DNA of 64,000 nucleotides, from positions 3,348,001 through 3,412,000 of the forward strand of contig OZ245363.1 in NCBI GenBank assembly GCA_965226485.1, read 5' to 3'. The notes beneath the pieces were generated by a model. The model was given only the letters and a program-made list of their open reading frames with translations, was not told the DNA's origin and did not search any database. Within the stretch, counting starts at the first letter, position 1. Every line of letters starts with the position of its first letter. The position numbers and the translations under genes were made by a program. This document shows positions 48,006 through 57,632 of this stretch, piece after piece. The stretch is from UBA2779 sp965226485. GTDB lineage: Bacteria; Spirochaetota; Spirochaetia; DSM-2461.

Positions 48006-48607
48006 TTACAGGATAAGCTCTGTAGCAGCGACTCGAACATGTTCAGCAGAAACAAAATCTTTCCTTTCCATGGCAGCAGCAAGCATAGCTGCTTTTGCCA
48101 ATGAATTAGCCCTTCGTAGGATGCCACCCGATTTCTGATGAATCGCATAAACAGCATTTTCTGCAAATATCGGTTTCTTCAAACCAGCCAAAGCAAGATG
48201 ATGATTCAAGTATTTTTCCATGACTTCTCTTTTGATTGATTCCAGATGATTCTTTCCCAAAACTCGTGATGCCAAAGGCCTAGCTGCACTCGTCATCAGA
48301 TGGTCCATCAATCCGTCCTGTCCACAGAGGACAACCAGCATAACCGGTTTGGAATCATATTCAAACTGCAACAGGATGTGTAGCTGAGCAAAAACATTGT
48401 GTTTAAACAGGTGAGCCTCATCAATGATCATGTGGATTTCCCTGCTCCCACATCACCGGTAATTACAGTGAGAGCCTTTTGTTGTACTGCAAAGCTGACT
48501 CTCTGTTTCAGGGGGTCCAATGCTGGGAGAGGGTATAAATCCCGAACCGCAACATTCTGGGAAAAGGGATCTTTTTTCAAGCCAAAGAAGTGTCTGAGGT
48601 TTTCCAT
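48006..48607 (-). pseudogene. ExeA/TniB-like AAA ATPase, internally deleted (element 1)
   Basis: Starts MENLRHFFGLKKDPFSQNVA at 48607, reaches Walker A GDVGAGKST and meets a TGA. It then restarts in another frame at Walker B MIIDEAHLFKH (48431) and continues with VMLVVLCGQDGLMDHLM, NHHLALAGLKKPIFAENAVY and SGGILRRANSLAKAAMLAA. Roughly 60-80 codons between Walker A and B are deleted with a frame change. The intact protein would pick targets and activate the transposase. The start overlaps the transposase stop (TAATG). Confidence 0.88.
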
Positions 48608-49869
48608 TATTCATCCCCCGCAGCTTTCTCAAAGAAAGACCCTTTTTGCTTTTCAAAGTGAGTTGCTCTTTGAATTTTACTATTGCTATGCTCGTTAAGA
48701 AGGGAAAGATATCCCCTGGGTTCATCATCCAGGAAAACCTCAATGTGATCGTAATTTTCATAACGAAGAGTGACATTCATCCCGATCAGCCCAATGGGAG
48801 CCTCAAACATCCTCCCATCTAGTTTGACAGTCCGGTCCTTGTTAACCCTACGAACAGCTTTTTTGCGGAAATACTTCGGCAGGTTCTCCGGGGCAGACCT
48901 CAGGAACTCTGCACTTTCCAGGTATCGCCGAATAGGTTCCTCACCTGTGGTCCCGTGCTTGCGGTTATGGTAGTGGTCCAGGTATTTCTCGAATAGCTGG
49001 TTTAGTTCCTGCAAGGTCAGCTCTGCTGGTAACTCTGGAAGAAATTGGGATCGAACAGTTCGGAAAAACCGCTCGATTTTCCCCTTCCCCTGGGGTCTGT
49101 AGGGTTTTGCGAAGGATAGATTTATCTCCAAAGACACACAGCCCAACTGTAGGCGATGAGCTTTGAAGGAGGGCCCCTTGTCCACATAAATTTTCCGAGG
49201 TAACCCTCGCTTTCTCATGGCTGTCCAGAGACAATCCAGATAATTATCCAGGTTTTCGGCCAAGTAAAACTGGCCATGGGTAATCAGCCGAGAATGATCG
49301 TCAATGATGGCAAAGAGATAGGTTTTTCGAAGTCGGTCGTCATGGAGAACCTTCGGTCCGTGCATGCAGTCTGATTGCCAGAGGTCGTTGGGCATTTGTA
49401 CCTCGAACTTTCGCATATCCTTTTTCTTCTGAACCTTATCGACCTTATATTTCTTCAATAGTCTGTAAATAGTCGCCATGGAAATATCCCTCTCTGCTGG
49501 CAGGAGATTCCCCTGACGGGCAATTTCCACCAACCGGGGAACCGATAGCTTGGGTTTCTCCTTCCGCAATCGTACCAATGATTCCAGGGATTCATCGTCT
49601 AAACTGCGTACTCTGCCACGATCACTCCGATCTCTGGGATAAAGGGCTTCGATCTTCCTGCCTCCTTCTTCATACTTTCTGAGCCAGCTGAGAATTGTAG
49701 CCTTACTGATATAGTGACGATCCGAGTAAGGGATATCCCATTCCTTGCGCACTTGTTCCCGAAGAATCCGGGCTTTCTCTCCCCAATAATCGCGGACATT
49801 ACATTCCACCAAGGGGAAGATTACCCCAAATCGAAAGACCCCTACCTTTTCTTTTTTCTCTTGAACCAT
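48607..49869 (-). CDS. DDE transposase, Mu/TniA type (element 1)
   Basis: 420 residues. N-terminal helix-turn-helix domains (ISKATILSWLRKYEEGG, SMATIYRLLKKYKV), then an RNase-H fold integrase core with Asp167 (LWQSDCMHGP), Asp230 (KIYVDKGPSF) and Glu266 (GKGKIERFFRT). The 35-residue D-to-E spacing is canonical DDE. The C-terminal part (VRRVNKDRTVKLDGRMFEAP) is the Mu-transposase beta-barrel. The open frame is complete, so this is the only potentially active transposase of the two elements. Confidence 0.92.
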   Translation of the reverse strand: MVQEKKEKVGVFRFGVIFPLVECNVRDYWGEKARILREQVRKEWDIPYSDRHYISKATILSWLRKYEEGGRKIEALYPRDRSDRGRVRSLDDESLESLVRLRKEKPKLSVPRLVEIARQGNLLPAERDISMATIYRLLKKYKVDKVQKKKDMRKFEVQMPNDLWQSDCMHGPKVLHDDRLRKTYLFAIIDDHSRLITHGQFYLAENLDNYLDCLWTAMRKRGLPRKIYVDKGPSFKAHRLQLGCVSLEINLSFAKPYRPQGKGKIERFFRTVRSQFLPELPAELTLQELNQLFEKYLDHYHNRKHGTTGEEPIRRYLESAEFLRSAPENLPKYFRKKAVRRVNKDRTVKLDGRMFEAPIGLIGMNVTLRYENYDHIEVFLDDEPRGYLSLLNEHSNSKIQRATHFEKQKGSFFEKAAGDE

Positions 49870-49902
49870 GTCAGTTCCTCCTAATTAATCTTTAATTTCA
49901 AA

Positions 49903-50448
49903 CTAAATCCTCAAGGGGCGGACTGTCACCGCAAAAGGCAGGTAGGGTGGAGCGACTCTGTAGGGTATCTCACGGTAGTGAAGACGGCATGTCACCTGTT
50001 TTTGATTTAATGGGAATTCTATAGGCCCCGGCCAATTAGAAACTTGTTTTCGTTGGAACAGAAGTGCTTTCATCCAATACTGCTGGCACTGCCGGGATAG
50101 ATCTATTCGGAATGTGAGACCCTTGAGCTTGTGTTCTAATGAAGATTGAATTTCTTCCCAGGGATACTGAAAACCTAGTGAATATTTTTCAGGACGTAAG
50201 GTATGAACAGTATGGCAGTCGGGACAACGGTACCGTTTCAGCCATAACCCTGCGGTGTAGCCATGGAAATATCTCAGGACAAATCCATGGCCCCAGAGCC
50301 GACATCCGCCACAGCAAGGACAGCTATCTGGGTTGATCCAGGGAAATTCCTTTCCAGAGTCTTTAAGTTCTTCTAAATCTATCCGACAAATAAGTATCAA
50401 GATTGCTCCTCCCTTTGGGGAGGGGTTGAGATTGGAGTAGGTGTGCAT
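49903..50448 (-). CDS. DUF6431-type zinc-ribbon protein of the transposon (element 1)
   Basis: 181 residues. Two CxxC pairs (DSCPCCGGCRLWGHG and YRCPDCHTVHTLRPE) form a probable zinc ribbon near residues 40-85, followed by YPWEEIQSSLEHKLKG and a basic C-terminus. This domain commonly travels with a DDE transposase and an ExeA-type ATPase; its role is unknown, perhaps DNA recognition. It is the first gene read, 33 bp upstream of the transposase. Nearly identical to the copy in element 2. Confidence 0.85.
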   Translation of the reverse strand: MHTYSNLNPSPKGGAILILICRIDLEELKDSGKEFPWINPDSCPCCGGCRLWGHGFVLRYFHGYTAGLWLKRYRCPDCHTVHTLRPEKYSLGFQYPWEEIQSSLEHKLKGLTFRIDLSRQCQQYWMKALLFQRKQVSNWPGPIEFPLNQKQVTCRLHYREIPYRVAPPYLPFAVTVRPLRI

Positions 50449-50576
50449 TGGTGTGGGCCCTGCTCCTTTTTTTATGTTCGGAGAGATTGAGAATTAGATT
50501 ATCTGTTGTGAAAAATTAGTTAACTGAGTGTGAGATATTCATGGGGAGATTGGTTAGGATATTTTGCGAGATTACA

Positions 50577-51095
50577 GCCACGCCCAGAAACGCATGTCCC
50601 GAAGCGAGATGTATCTTACGCCAGGCGCGCCCAGAAACGCATGCCCCGAAGTGAAATGCATCTCACGCCGGGCATGCCCAGAAACACATCCCCCGAAGCG
50701 AAATGAATCCCACGCCGGGCACGCCCTGAAATGCATCCCCCGAAGCGAGATGCAGCCCCCGCCGGGCACGCCCTGAAATGCATCCCCCGAAGCGAGATGC
50801 AGCCCCCGCCGGGCACGCCCAGAAACGCATAACCCGAAGCGTGATACATCTCACGGCGGGCACGCCCTGAAATGCATGCCCCGAAGCGAAATGCACCTCA
50901 CGCCGGGCGCGCCCAGAAACCCATACCCCGAAGCGAAAGGCATCCCACGCCGGGTGCGCCCAGAAACGCACCCCCCGAAGCGTGATGCCTTCCCCGGCGG
51001 GCACGCCCAGAAACGCATCCCCCGAAGCATGATGCCTCTCACGCCGGGCACGCCCAGAAATGCATGCCCCGAAGCGAGATACATCTCCCGGCGGG
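50577..51095. repeat. Array B: 47-bp repeat, inverted, about 11 units
   Basis: Same 47-bp unit as array A but on the opposite strand: on the plus strand each unit reads CCCGAAGCG, GCATCTCACGCCGGGCACGC, CCAGAAACGCATGC. It lies between the two transposon copies and shares the same variant positions as array A. Confidence 0.95.
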
Positions 51096-51196
51096 TGTAG
51101 TTTCTCAAATTATCCTACCCAAACCTTTTCACGATCAGTTAGACAATTTCTTAATTCAAAAATAACATAATCCAGCCCTCCCTCCGGATTATGTTC

Positions 51197-51946
51197 TTAC
51201 AGGATAAGCTCTGTAGCAGCGACTCGAACATGTTCAGCAGAAACAAAATCTTTCCTTTCCATGGCAGCAGCCAACATAGCTGCTTTTGCCAATGAATTAG
51301 CCCTTCGTAGGATGCCACCCGATTTCTGATGAATCGCATAAACAGCATTTTCTGCAAATATCGGTTTCTTCAAACCAGCCAAAGCAAGATGATGATTCAA
51401 GTATTCTTCCATGACTTCTCTTTTGATTGATTCCAGATGATTCTTTCCCAAAACTCGTGATGCCAAAGGCCTAGCTGCACTCGTCATCAGATGGTCCATC
51501 AATCCGTCCTGTCCACAGAGGACAACCGGCATAACCGGTTTGGAATCATATTCAAACTGCAACAGGGTGTGCAACTGAGAAAAAACATTGTGTTTAAACA
51601 GGTGAGCCTCATCAATGATCATAATGGGTGTCACATTTCTCGATGCGATTTCCTGGATCTTTTCTCTTATCATTTTTATCATGAAGGTTATTTGATATAG
51701 GGCTTCGATCTTTCTGCCTCCTTCTTCATACTTTCTGAGCCAGCTGAGAATTGTAGCCTTACTTATATAGTGACGATCCATCATTCTGCCCCACCCCCTG
51801 GTCAGACACTGTCCCATTCCTTGCTCACTTGTTCCCGAAGAATCCGGGCTTTCTCTCCCCAATAATCGCGGACATTACATTCCACCAAGGGGAAGATTAC
51901 CCCAAATCGAAAGACCCCTACCTTTTCTTTTTTCTCTTGAACCATG
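51197..51946 (-). pseudogene. Transposase-ATPase fusion remnant (element 2)
   Basis: Begins as the same transposase (MVQEKKEKVGVFRFGV at 51946), meets a stop introduced by the foreign 33-bp patch, then reads RHYISKATILSWLRKYEEGG and jumps at EALYQ to the ATPase (MIKMIREKIQEIASRNVTPI, MIIDEAHLFKH to the C-terminus). It has no Walker A and no catalytic DDE residues, so it is inactive, although the ATPase segment before Walker B is preserved only here. Confidence 0.85.
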
Positions 51947-51978
51947 TCAGTTCCTCCTAAGTAATTTTTCATTTAAAA

Positions 51979-52524
51979 CTAAATCCTCAAGGGGCGGACT
52001 GTCACCGCAAAAGGCAGGTAGGGTGGAGCGACTCTGTAGGGTATCTCACGGTAGTGAAGACGGCATGTCACCTGTTTTTGATTTAATGGGAATTCTATAG
52101 GCCCCGGCCAATTAGAGACTTGTTTTCGTTGGAACAGAAGTGCTTTCATCCAATACTGCTGGCACTGCCGGGATAGCTCTATTCGGAACGTGAGACCCTT
52201 GAGCTTTTGTTCTAATGAAGATTGGATTTCTTTCCAGGGATACTGAAAACCTAGTGAATATTTTTCAGGACGTAAGGTATGAACAGTATGGCAGTCGGGA
52301 CAACGGTACCGTTTCAGCCATAACCCTGCGGTGTAGCCATGGAAATATCTCAGGACAAATCCATGGCCCCAGAGCCGATATCCGCCACAGCAAGGACAGC
52401 TATCTGGGTTGATCCAGGGAAATTCCTTTCCAGAGTCTTTAAGTTCTTCTAAATCTATCCGACAAATAAGTATCAGGATTATTCCTCCTTTTTGGGGAGG
52501 GTTGAGATTGGAGCAGGTGTGCAT
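51979..52524 (-). CDS. DUF6431-type zinc-ribbon protein (element 2)
   Basis: 181 residues, differing from the element 1 copy at only a handful of positions (for example GGY for GGC in the first zinc motif, PQKGG for PSPKGG at the start). Both CxxC pairs are kept. Its reading frame survives although the other genes of this element are ruined, which suggests a retained role or simply a recent deletion. Confidence 0.83.
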   Translation of the reverse strand: MHTCSNLNPPQKGGIILILICRIDLEELKDSGKEFPWINPDSCPCCGGYRLWGHGFVLRYFHGYTAGLWLKRYRCPDCHTVHTLRPEKYSLGFQYPWKEIQSSLEQKLKGLTFRIELSRQCQQYWMKALLFQRKQVSNWPGPIEFPLNQKQVTCRLHYREIPYRVAPPYLPFAVTVRPLRI

Positions 52525-52652
52525 TTGCGTGGGCCCTGCTCCTTTTTTTATGTTCGGAGAGATTGAGAGTTAGATTATCTGTTGTGAAAAATTAGTTAAC
52601 TGAGTGTGAGATATTCATGGGGAGATTGGTTAGGATATTTTGCGAGATTACA

Positions 52653-53100
52653 CCGCGCCCAGAAATGCATAACCCGAAGCGTGATGCATCTCACGCCGGG
52701 CACGCCCAGAAACGCATGCCCCGAAGCGTGATGCATCTCACGCCAGGCACGCCCAGAAACTCATGCCCCGAAGCGTGATGCATCTCACGGCGGGCAAGCC
52801 CAGAAACGCATCCCCCGAAGCGTGATGCATCCCACGCCGGGCATGCCCTGAAATGCATGCCCCGAAGCGAGATGCAGCCCCCGCCGGGCACGCCCTGAAA
52901 TGCATGCCCCGAAGCGTGATGCGTCCCACGCCAGGCGCACCCTGAAACGCATGCTCCGAAGCGTGATGCCTTCCCCGGCGGGCACGCCCAGAAACGCATG
53001 CTCCGAAGCGAGCTACATCTCACGCCGGGCACGCCCAGAAATGCATGCCCCGAAGCGTGATGCATCTCACGCCGGGCGCGCCCTGAAACGGATGCTCCAG
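52653..53100. repeat. Array C: 47-bp repeat, inverted, about 9-10 units
   Basis: Same orientation as array B; together they look like one array split by element 2. The last unit fades out at GAAACGGATGCTCC, and unrelated sequence leading to an IS follows. Confidence 0.95.
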
Positions 53101-53147
53101 CAGAATTGCCACCGTTCTCCATATCTATCTATTTATATCAAAAGATT

Positions 53148-54809
53148 TTAACGCCTATTCTTCAGTTTCGTCTTAGTGTGTACATTCATTTCCTGATTAT
53201 GGGCTATCGTCGTCGGCAAAACCACATTTGCCGCATCAAGCAATTTCCTGGCCAGCCCGGTTGGTTCAGGAATTTTTGTCAAAGATATCCCTTTTTCAAT
53301 AATCATGTGTTGTTCGCTTATGCGGCCAAGTATCTCTATTCCCTCCTGGACTGTTACATCAAAGCCTGCCCAGCATTTGTCCAGCTCCCTTTTAATCAGA
53401 TATGAGAGCATAACAATAAAAACATGGCCGCGAGTGGATTCCTTTTTCCGCACGTATATAGGCCGAAGTTCCAGATGACCGCTTTTGCAGGTACGGAAGG
53501 CATGTTCCACCTTGGCCAGGTCCTTGTAGCGGGCATGAACGATTTCGCTGTCAGCATCCGTAATATCAACATCACTTCGCAGGACATAGCATCCGTCCAG
53601 CGTCTCAAGCTCCTCGATGACGGAACGATCTATCGTCAATTCCAATTTTCTTTGATTGATTGTCACTTTCAGCCATGAACCGATCTTAAGCTTGTCTATT
53701 TTTTCCTGCACTTTTCTTGCTGCGACACCTGTCTTGGCACGCGTACATTCTTCAAGGTAGGTATTTTTTGTTACCATGAATTCTTTTATGCTACTGTATT
53801 TTGATTTTCGGTTCTCTTTTATTTCTCTTGCCCTCAAGGGATTCCGTCTTAAAATCAATCGCTCTCCGTCTACTTGTGTTTCACAGATATTTTCATCGAA
53901 GAGTTCTAACTGAATGCTACCCTGAGAAACGAGCTTTTGGATCTGCCCTCTAGTCAGAGATGATATATAGTGAAACCCTGCTTTCTTTAGCTCCTCAATG
54001 CCTCCAGATTTGATCATTCCCCGATCTCCGACGAAAACGACCTTTTGAACACCAAAGACTTCCGCCGCCTTATGGATCTGATTTGAAAGAGTGGTGGTAT
54101 CGCTTCTGTTCCCATGGAAGACTTCCACGCTGACAGGGACACCCTGAGAATCGCAGAGCAGACCGATGACAATCTGTTTCTTGCCTTTCTTTTTATCTCT
54201 ATTGTATCCATATTTTGCAAAATGGTTTTTCTGTCCTTCAAGGTAACTACTGGTTACATCGTAAAGAAAAATTGACTTGATAGTTTTTTCTTTGACTCGA
54301 ATAGCGTAGAGCTTCTGTTCAATTTGAGTCTGGTTATCGGAAAGCCAGGCAAGATTTTCATAGAGTCGGTTTTCATCAAAGCCCTGTTTGATTTTAAGAA
54401 CATCAGCAAGAGCGCAAGTTTCACTAAGACGTACCGCAGAAAGTCTGGAACCTTGAGCGACAACCCGAGCAATGATCTGCCAGAGAGCCAGTTTGGCATC
54501 GAACGATCTTCCGAGAGCCTGCTGAATCCCCAGTCTGCGGGCAATTTGTTCAACCAGGTATACAGAACCCACCGAACGACCTTGCTCAAGTTGGATGGAA
54601 TTGAGATCGACATGTTTTTCTGAAAACCTTCCGGCCTTAAGGGCCTGTTCAATCGCTACAATTACTTGAGGTGGTAAACGTGTAAGATTTGCGATGGTAC
54701 GGAGTTTGACTTTTGAAACTCCATCGACCTTGGTACGATACGATTCCCGTAAGAGTGTCTGGGTGTAAATTTTATCCTTGTAAGTTCTTTATGTACGATC
54801 AATATACAT
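53148..54809 (-). pseudogene. IS1634/IS4-superfamily transposase with an in-frame stop
   Basis: From ATG 54809 the frame reads MYIDRT, a TAA stop (54791-54789), then TYKDKIYTQTLLRESYR and continues without break to 53148. The main open part (474 residues from 54572) has the first Asp in SIFLYDVTSSYLEGQK, the second in VVFVGDRGMIKSGG, the Glu region in ARYKDLAKVEHAFRTCKSG and the RGHVFIVMLSYLIKREL C-terminal motif. If translation restarts after the stop it could still be active. It borders array C. Confidence 0.8.
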
Positions 54810-54917
54810 AGTGAGAATCATTATGTCAGATATATTGTTTTATGAAACAGAATAAAGCAAAAAAGAGCAAAATATTAGTGAGTACAGAAAAACAGCGGGA
54901 TTTACATCTATCTTATT
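54810..54917. other. Short flank between the IS transposase and the sensor remnant
   Basis: AT-rich (ACATAATGATTC and ATTAGTGAGTACAGAAA), probably the outer end of the IS. I could not identify a matching inverted repeat near 53110-53147. Confidence 0.35.
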
Positions 54918-56339
54918 ATACCATATAGAGATATGTTGTTATTTGCTTCGGATCTCCAGGAACATCCGTTTGTACATAAACCAGAGACCGATAGTTAGAA
55001 AAGAAGTCATCAATCAAGGTTTGAGAATCATTGGCTGATGCCCCGGCTTGGAGTAGCAGATTTGCTGATTCGAATAATTTCAACACTTCGGTTTCTACTT
55101 GCTTCGCTACGAGGTTGGACTAAACAATATTCGTGTTATCAATAAGATTGCGCGTTTCATCGCGGAAGAAATAAAGACTGACGAAGGACAAGGACAGCAT
55201 CGCTACAATGACGATTGATGAGACAATCAACTGCAATTTGAAGCCGACACTGAAGCGGATTTTGAGAGCCCTATTGCGAAGTTTTCGAGTTTTATTGCGA
55301 CGGCGGGAATTTTTAGTCTTCTCTAGTGGTTCTACATCCATAACCTTTTCTCCATCGAATGATAATGAAACTGCATGAGTTGACTCTTGATGAGGCCCTG
55401 ATGGGACGATTGCATCCGGCTGATTCGATGAATTGGGAGGCACTGGAGTCGCAGGAGCAATGAGAGGCAGGGTTTCGGGTTCCTTGTGGATGTTGATTAC
55501 TTGACCTTTCATTGGAATAGACTCCAACCATTGTTCCCCACTTTGACTGATGTCTAGTAGGAGGAAATAGGGGGATCGGCATTTCATCTTTTCAACTCGA
55601 TATTCAGCGACAAGCAGTGGTCCATGCAACCGAAGGTGTGTCTTCTTGATTTCCTCTCCAAGTGTCTTGATGAGATTCTCGATTCCTTGGATGTGGTCTT
55701 CCAAATCAAAATAGATCATAAGAAAACTGTGATTTGGATGACATCTCTCCTTGACAAATGATGGCACTTTCACGGAGGGATTCGCTGATTCCTCATGGTT
55801 GATTGTGAGATCTTGGCAAAACGAAACAGTATCAAGATTGATTTGGCGTTGGTAGAAAAAATCAGTCATTCTATCAACTCTTTTGCTAACTTGAATCTTG
55901 AACTTCTTCTGATCATCGACGTTAGGGCATTGGCCTCTTCTTGAGTACTGCCACTTGAGATAATCCGTGATTAATCTAGGAATTCTTTGATTGTCACTGG
56001 AATTTCTTTCGACCAATCCTGCCGCATGTCTTGAAGTCGGGAGATATATACCGCACTTCCGGCGGCTAGATCAGCGATTTTTGTTAGGCCAAGAAAGGCC
56101 ACCGTCCAGTGCATCTCTCGGAACAACGGCATCATTGGGCCCAAGTCACTGATTTTCCGGGTTGAAGTGGCGACAGTAAATAGCCGTATCAGCTTCTTGT
56201 GGGTCCTGGCGCACATGGCCCATAGTCCATTTTTATTAGTTTTTTCTTCGGCTCCATCACATTCCTTCAATATCTCTGGTTGAAATTCTGAGGTCTGACA
56301 TATCCTTGTAGTGCCCTTAAGTTTAGTGGCAGAGAACAA
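54918..56339 (-). pseudogene. Membrane sensor protein remnant (spirochaetal cyclase/sensor type)
   Basis: Two frames join near 55975-56016. The first (56339-55971) is helical and holds WTVAFLGLTKIADLAAGSA. The second holds SFLMIYFDLEDHIQGIENL, a proline-rich linker, a basic stretch (RRRNKTRKLRNRALKIR) and a membrane segment (LQLIVSSIVIVAMLSLSFVS). After an in-frame TAG at 55120 it still reads NLVAKQVETEVLKLFES and then ends at 54918. The layout resembles the N-terminal half of spirochaetal adenylate-cyclase-type receptors; the catalytic half is missing. The family assignment is tentative. Confidence 0.55.
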
Positions 56340-56557
56340 CCACGGCCCCCCCAGCCCTCAATCTTCGGTGCACTATATATGAGTCCCCTGAAAAAAAGGG
56401 ACACAGCTTCTCTCTGCACTCCATATACGGGGTGTCCGGGAATGCCATTACCCTATATATGGTGCTATGGGGATTTTTTCAATCCTTTTTACAGAGGAGT
56501 CATATATTCTTTTTCTTTTGCATTTTAGGATGAAATCAATATTTTGCTCAAGGAACC

Positions 56558-56566
56558 TGCTATAAT
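56558..56566 (+). promoter_or_regulatory. Extended -10 promoter of the deacetylase-like gene
   Basis: TGCTATAAT is an extended -10 element (TGnTATAAT). Six bases separate it from ATG 56573, so the transcript is probably leaderless. No good -35 box at the usual distance. Confidence 0.65.
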
Positions 56567-56572
56567 ATAACA

Positions 56573-57580
56573 ATGATTCTATACGATAAGAAATCATTTC
56601 TTGATTTCCGCCGATTTGGCATTCAGATACCCTCTCATTCTTCCCGAAAAGAGCGGACGATCGCTACCTTGCTCTCTCACTCTATGTTAAGGAGACGACA
56701 ATCCGAGTGGTTCATTGAAGAAACTGGCCATACCTTGTCGGCTCAAGATCTTCATCTGGCCCATTCGCAGGAATATACGGCAAGTCTTTTTGACGAGAGA
56801 GTCGATCAATTCTTTATCAATGGATATGAGCTGATTGATAGAGATGGGCGTTATAACCGTTGGAGACCGCAGGACGCTCAAAGCCCTTTAAGCGACATGG
56901 TTCCCATGTTTCTAAGAACTGTGTCCGGTGCCTATAATGCTGGGAAAATTGCACTTAAAACAGGTTTCTGCCATTTTTTAGGCGGAGGAACTCACCATGG
57001 ACATAGGGATTTCGGCCATGGATTCTGTCCGTTGAATGATACGGCGTTAGCAGTCCGTAAACTTATGGAAGAAAACCTCATTCGACGTGCCTGGGTAATT
57101 GATGTTGATGCTCATAAAGGAGATGGAACGGCAGCCATTTTTGTTGATGACGAAAGAGTCACCACCCTCAGTATACACATGGCTAGAGGATGGCCTTTAG
57201 ATGGGAGTTTCCCGGCGGATCATCCGGTCCATACGCCAAGCAGTTTCGATATCCCCATTGAGAGTGGAGAAGAATGTGATTATCTGGACAGGCTGGACAA
57301 GGCTCTTTTTGAACTCAAACGGAACTATTGCGCCGATTTCGTCTTTGTATTGGCCGGGGCCGATCCCTGGGAGAACGATGCATTACCCTCTACCTCCCTT
57401 ATAAATCTTACCTTGGAGCAGCTATTGGATCGTGATATGCGGGTGTACGATTTTTTAGAGACGGCAGGTCTTCCTTCGGCCTGGCTCACTGCCGGGGGCT
57501 ATGGATCAGAAGCATGGAGGGTTCACTCGCAGTTCCTCGAAAGGGTTTTGTGCAAGCGTTTGGGTATAGCCCCACGCTAA
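56573..57580 (+). CDS. Histone-deacetylase-family amidohydrolase
   Basis: 335 residues of the zinc-dependent class (AcuC/HDAC superfamily), likely deacetylating a small amide or protein lysine. Motifs: ERTIATLLSHSML, GGGTHHGHRDFGHGFCPLND near residue 143 (paired His), VIDVDAHKGDGTAAIF near residue 180 with Asp-x-His zinc ligands, and FVLAGADPWEND near residue 262 with the third ligand Asp. The C-terminal GGY (TAGGYGSEAW) supplies the catalytic Tyr. No operon partner; no ribosome site, consistent with a leaderless mRNA. Confidence 0.88.
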   Translation: MILYDKKSFLDFRRFGIQIPSHSSRKERTIATLLSHSMLRRRQSEWFIEETGHTLSAQDLHLAHSQEYTASLFDERVDQFFINGYELIDRDGRYNRWRPQDAQSPLSDMVPMFLRTVSGAYNAGKIALKTGFCHFLGGGTHHGHRDFGHGFCPLNDTALAVRKLMEENLIRRAWVIDVDAHKGDGTAAIFVDDERVTTLSIHMARGWPLDGSFPADHPVHTPSSFDIPIESGEECDYLDRLDKALFELKRNYCADFVFVLAGADPWENDALPSTSLINLTLEQLLDRDMRVYDFLETAGLPSAWLTAGGYGSEAWRVHSQFLERVLCKRLGIAPR

Positions 57581-57632
57581 AAAAACGCTCAAGGCAGACG
57601 GAGAGATTGAGGCAAGAACTAAACTGAAGTTT

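Larger units (their letters stand above)
47905..50576 (-). mobile_element. Transposon element 1 (DDE transposase + ATPase + DUF6431), inserted in the repeat
   Basis: 2672 bp. The left end TGTAGTTTCTCAAATTATCC and the complement of the right end, TGTAATCTCGCAAAATATCC, agree at 16 of 20 positions and have the TGTA...TACA termini typical of Tn7/Mu/Tn552-type elements. Genes on the minus strand: DUF6431-type zinc protein, DDE transposase, ATPase (broken). The left flank is array A and the right flank array B. No target duplication is evident. Confidence 0.88.
51096..52652 (-). mobile_element. Transposon element 2, internally deleted copy
   Basis: 1557 bp with the same ends and orientation as element 1. 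It keeps the DUF6431 gene, the first part of the transposase and the last part of the ATPase, fused at about 51695; the region equal to 48431-49640 of element 1 is lost. About 33 bp of foreign sequence resembling the dispersed MITE family replaces 13 bp at 51781-51813. It could only move with a transposase from elsewhere. Confidence 0.88.

Noticed and set aside
45398..53100. Integron cassette array (attC sites)
   Set aside because: No integrase, no GTTRRRY-type core sites and no genes between units. The intron next to it is of the class that sometimes targets attC, but that alone is not enough.
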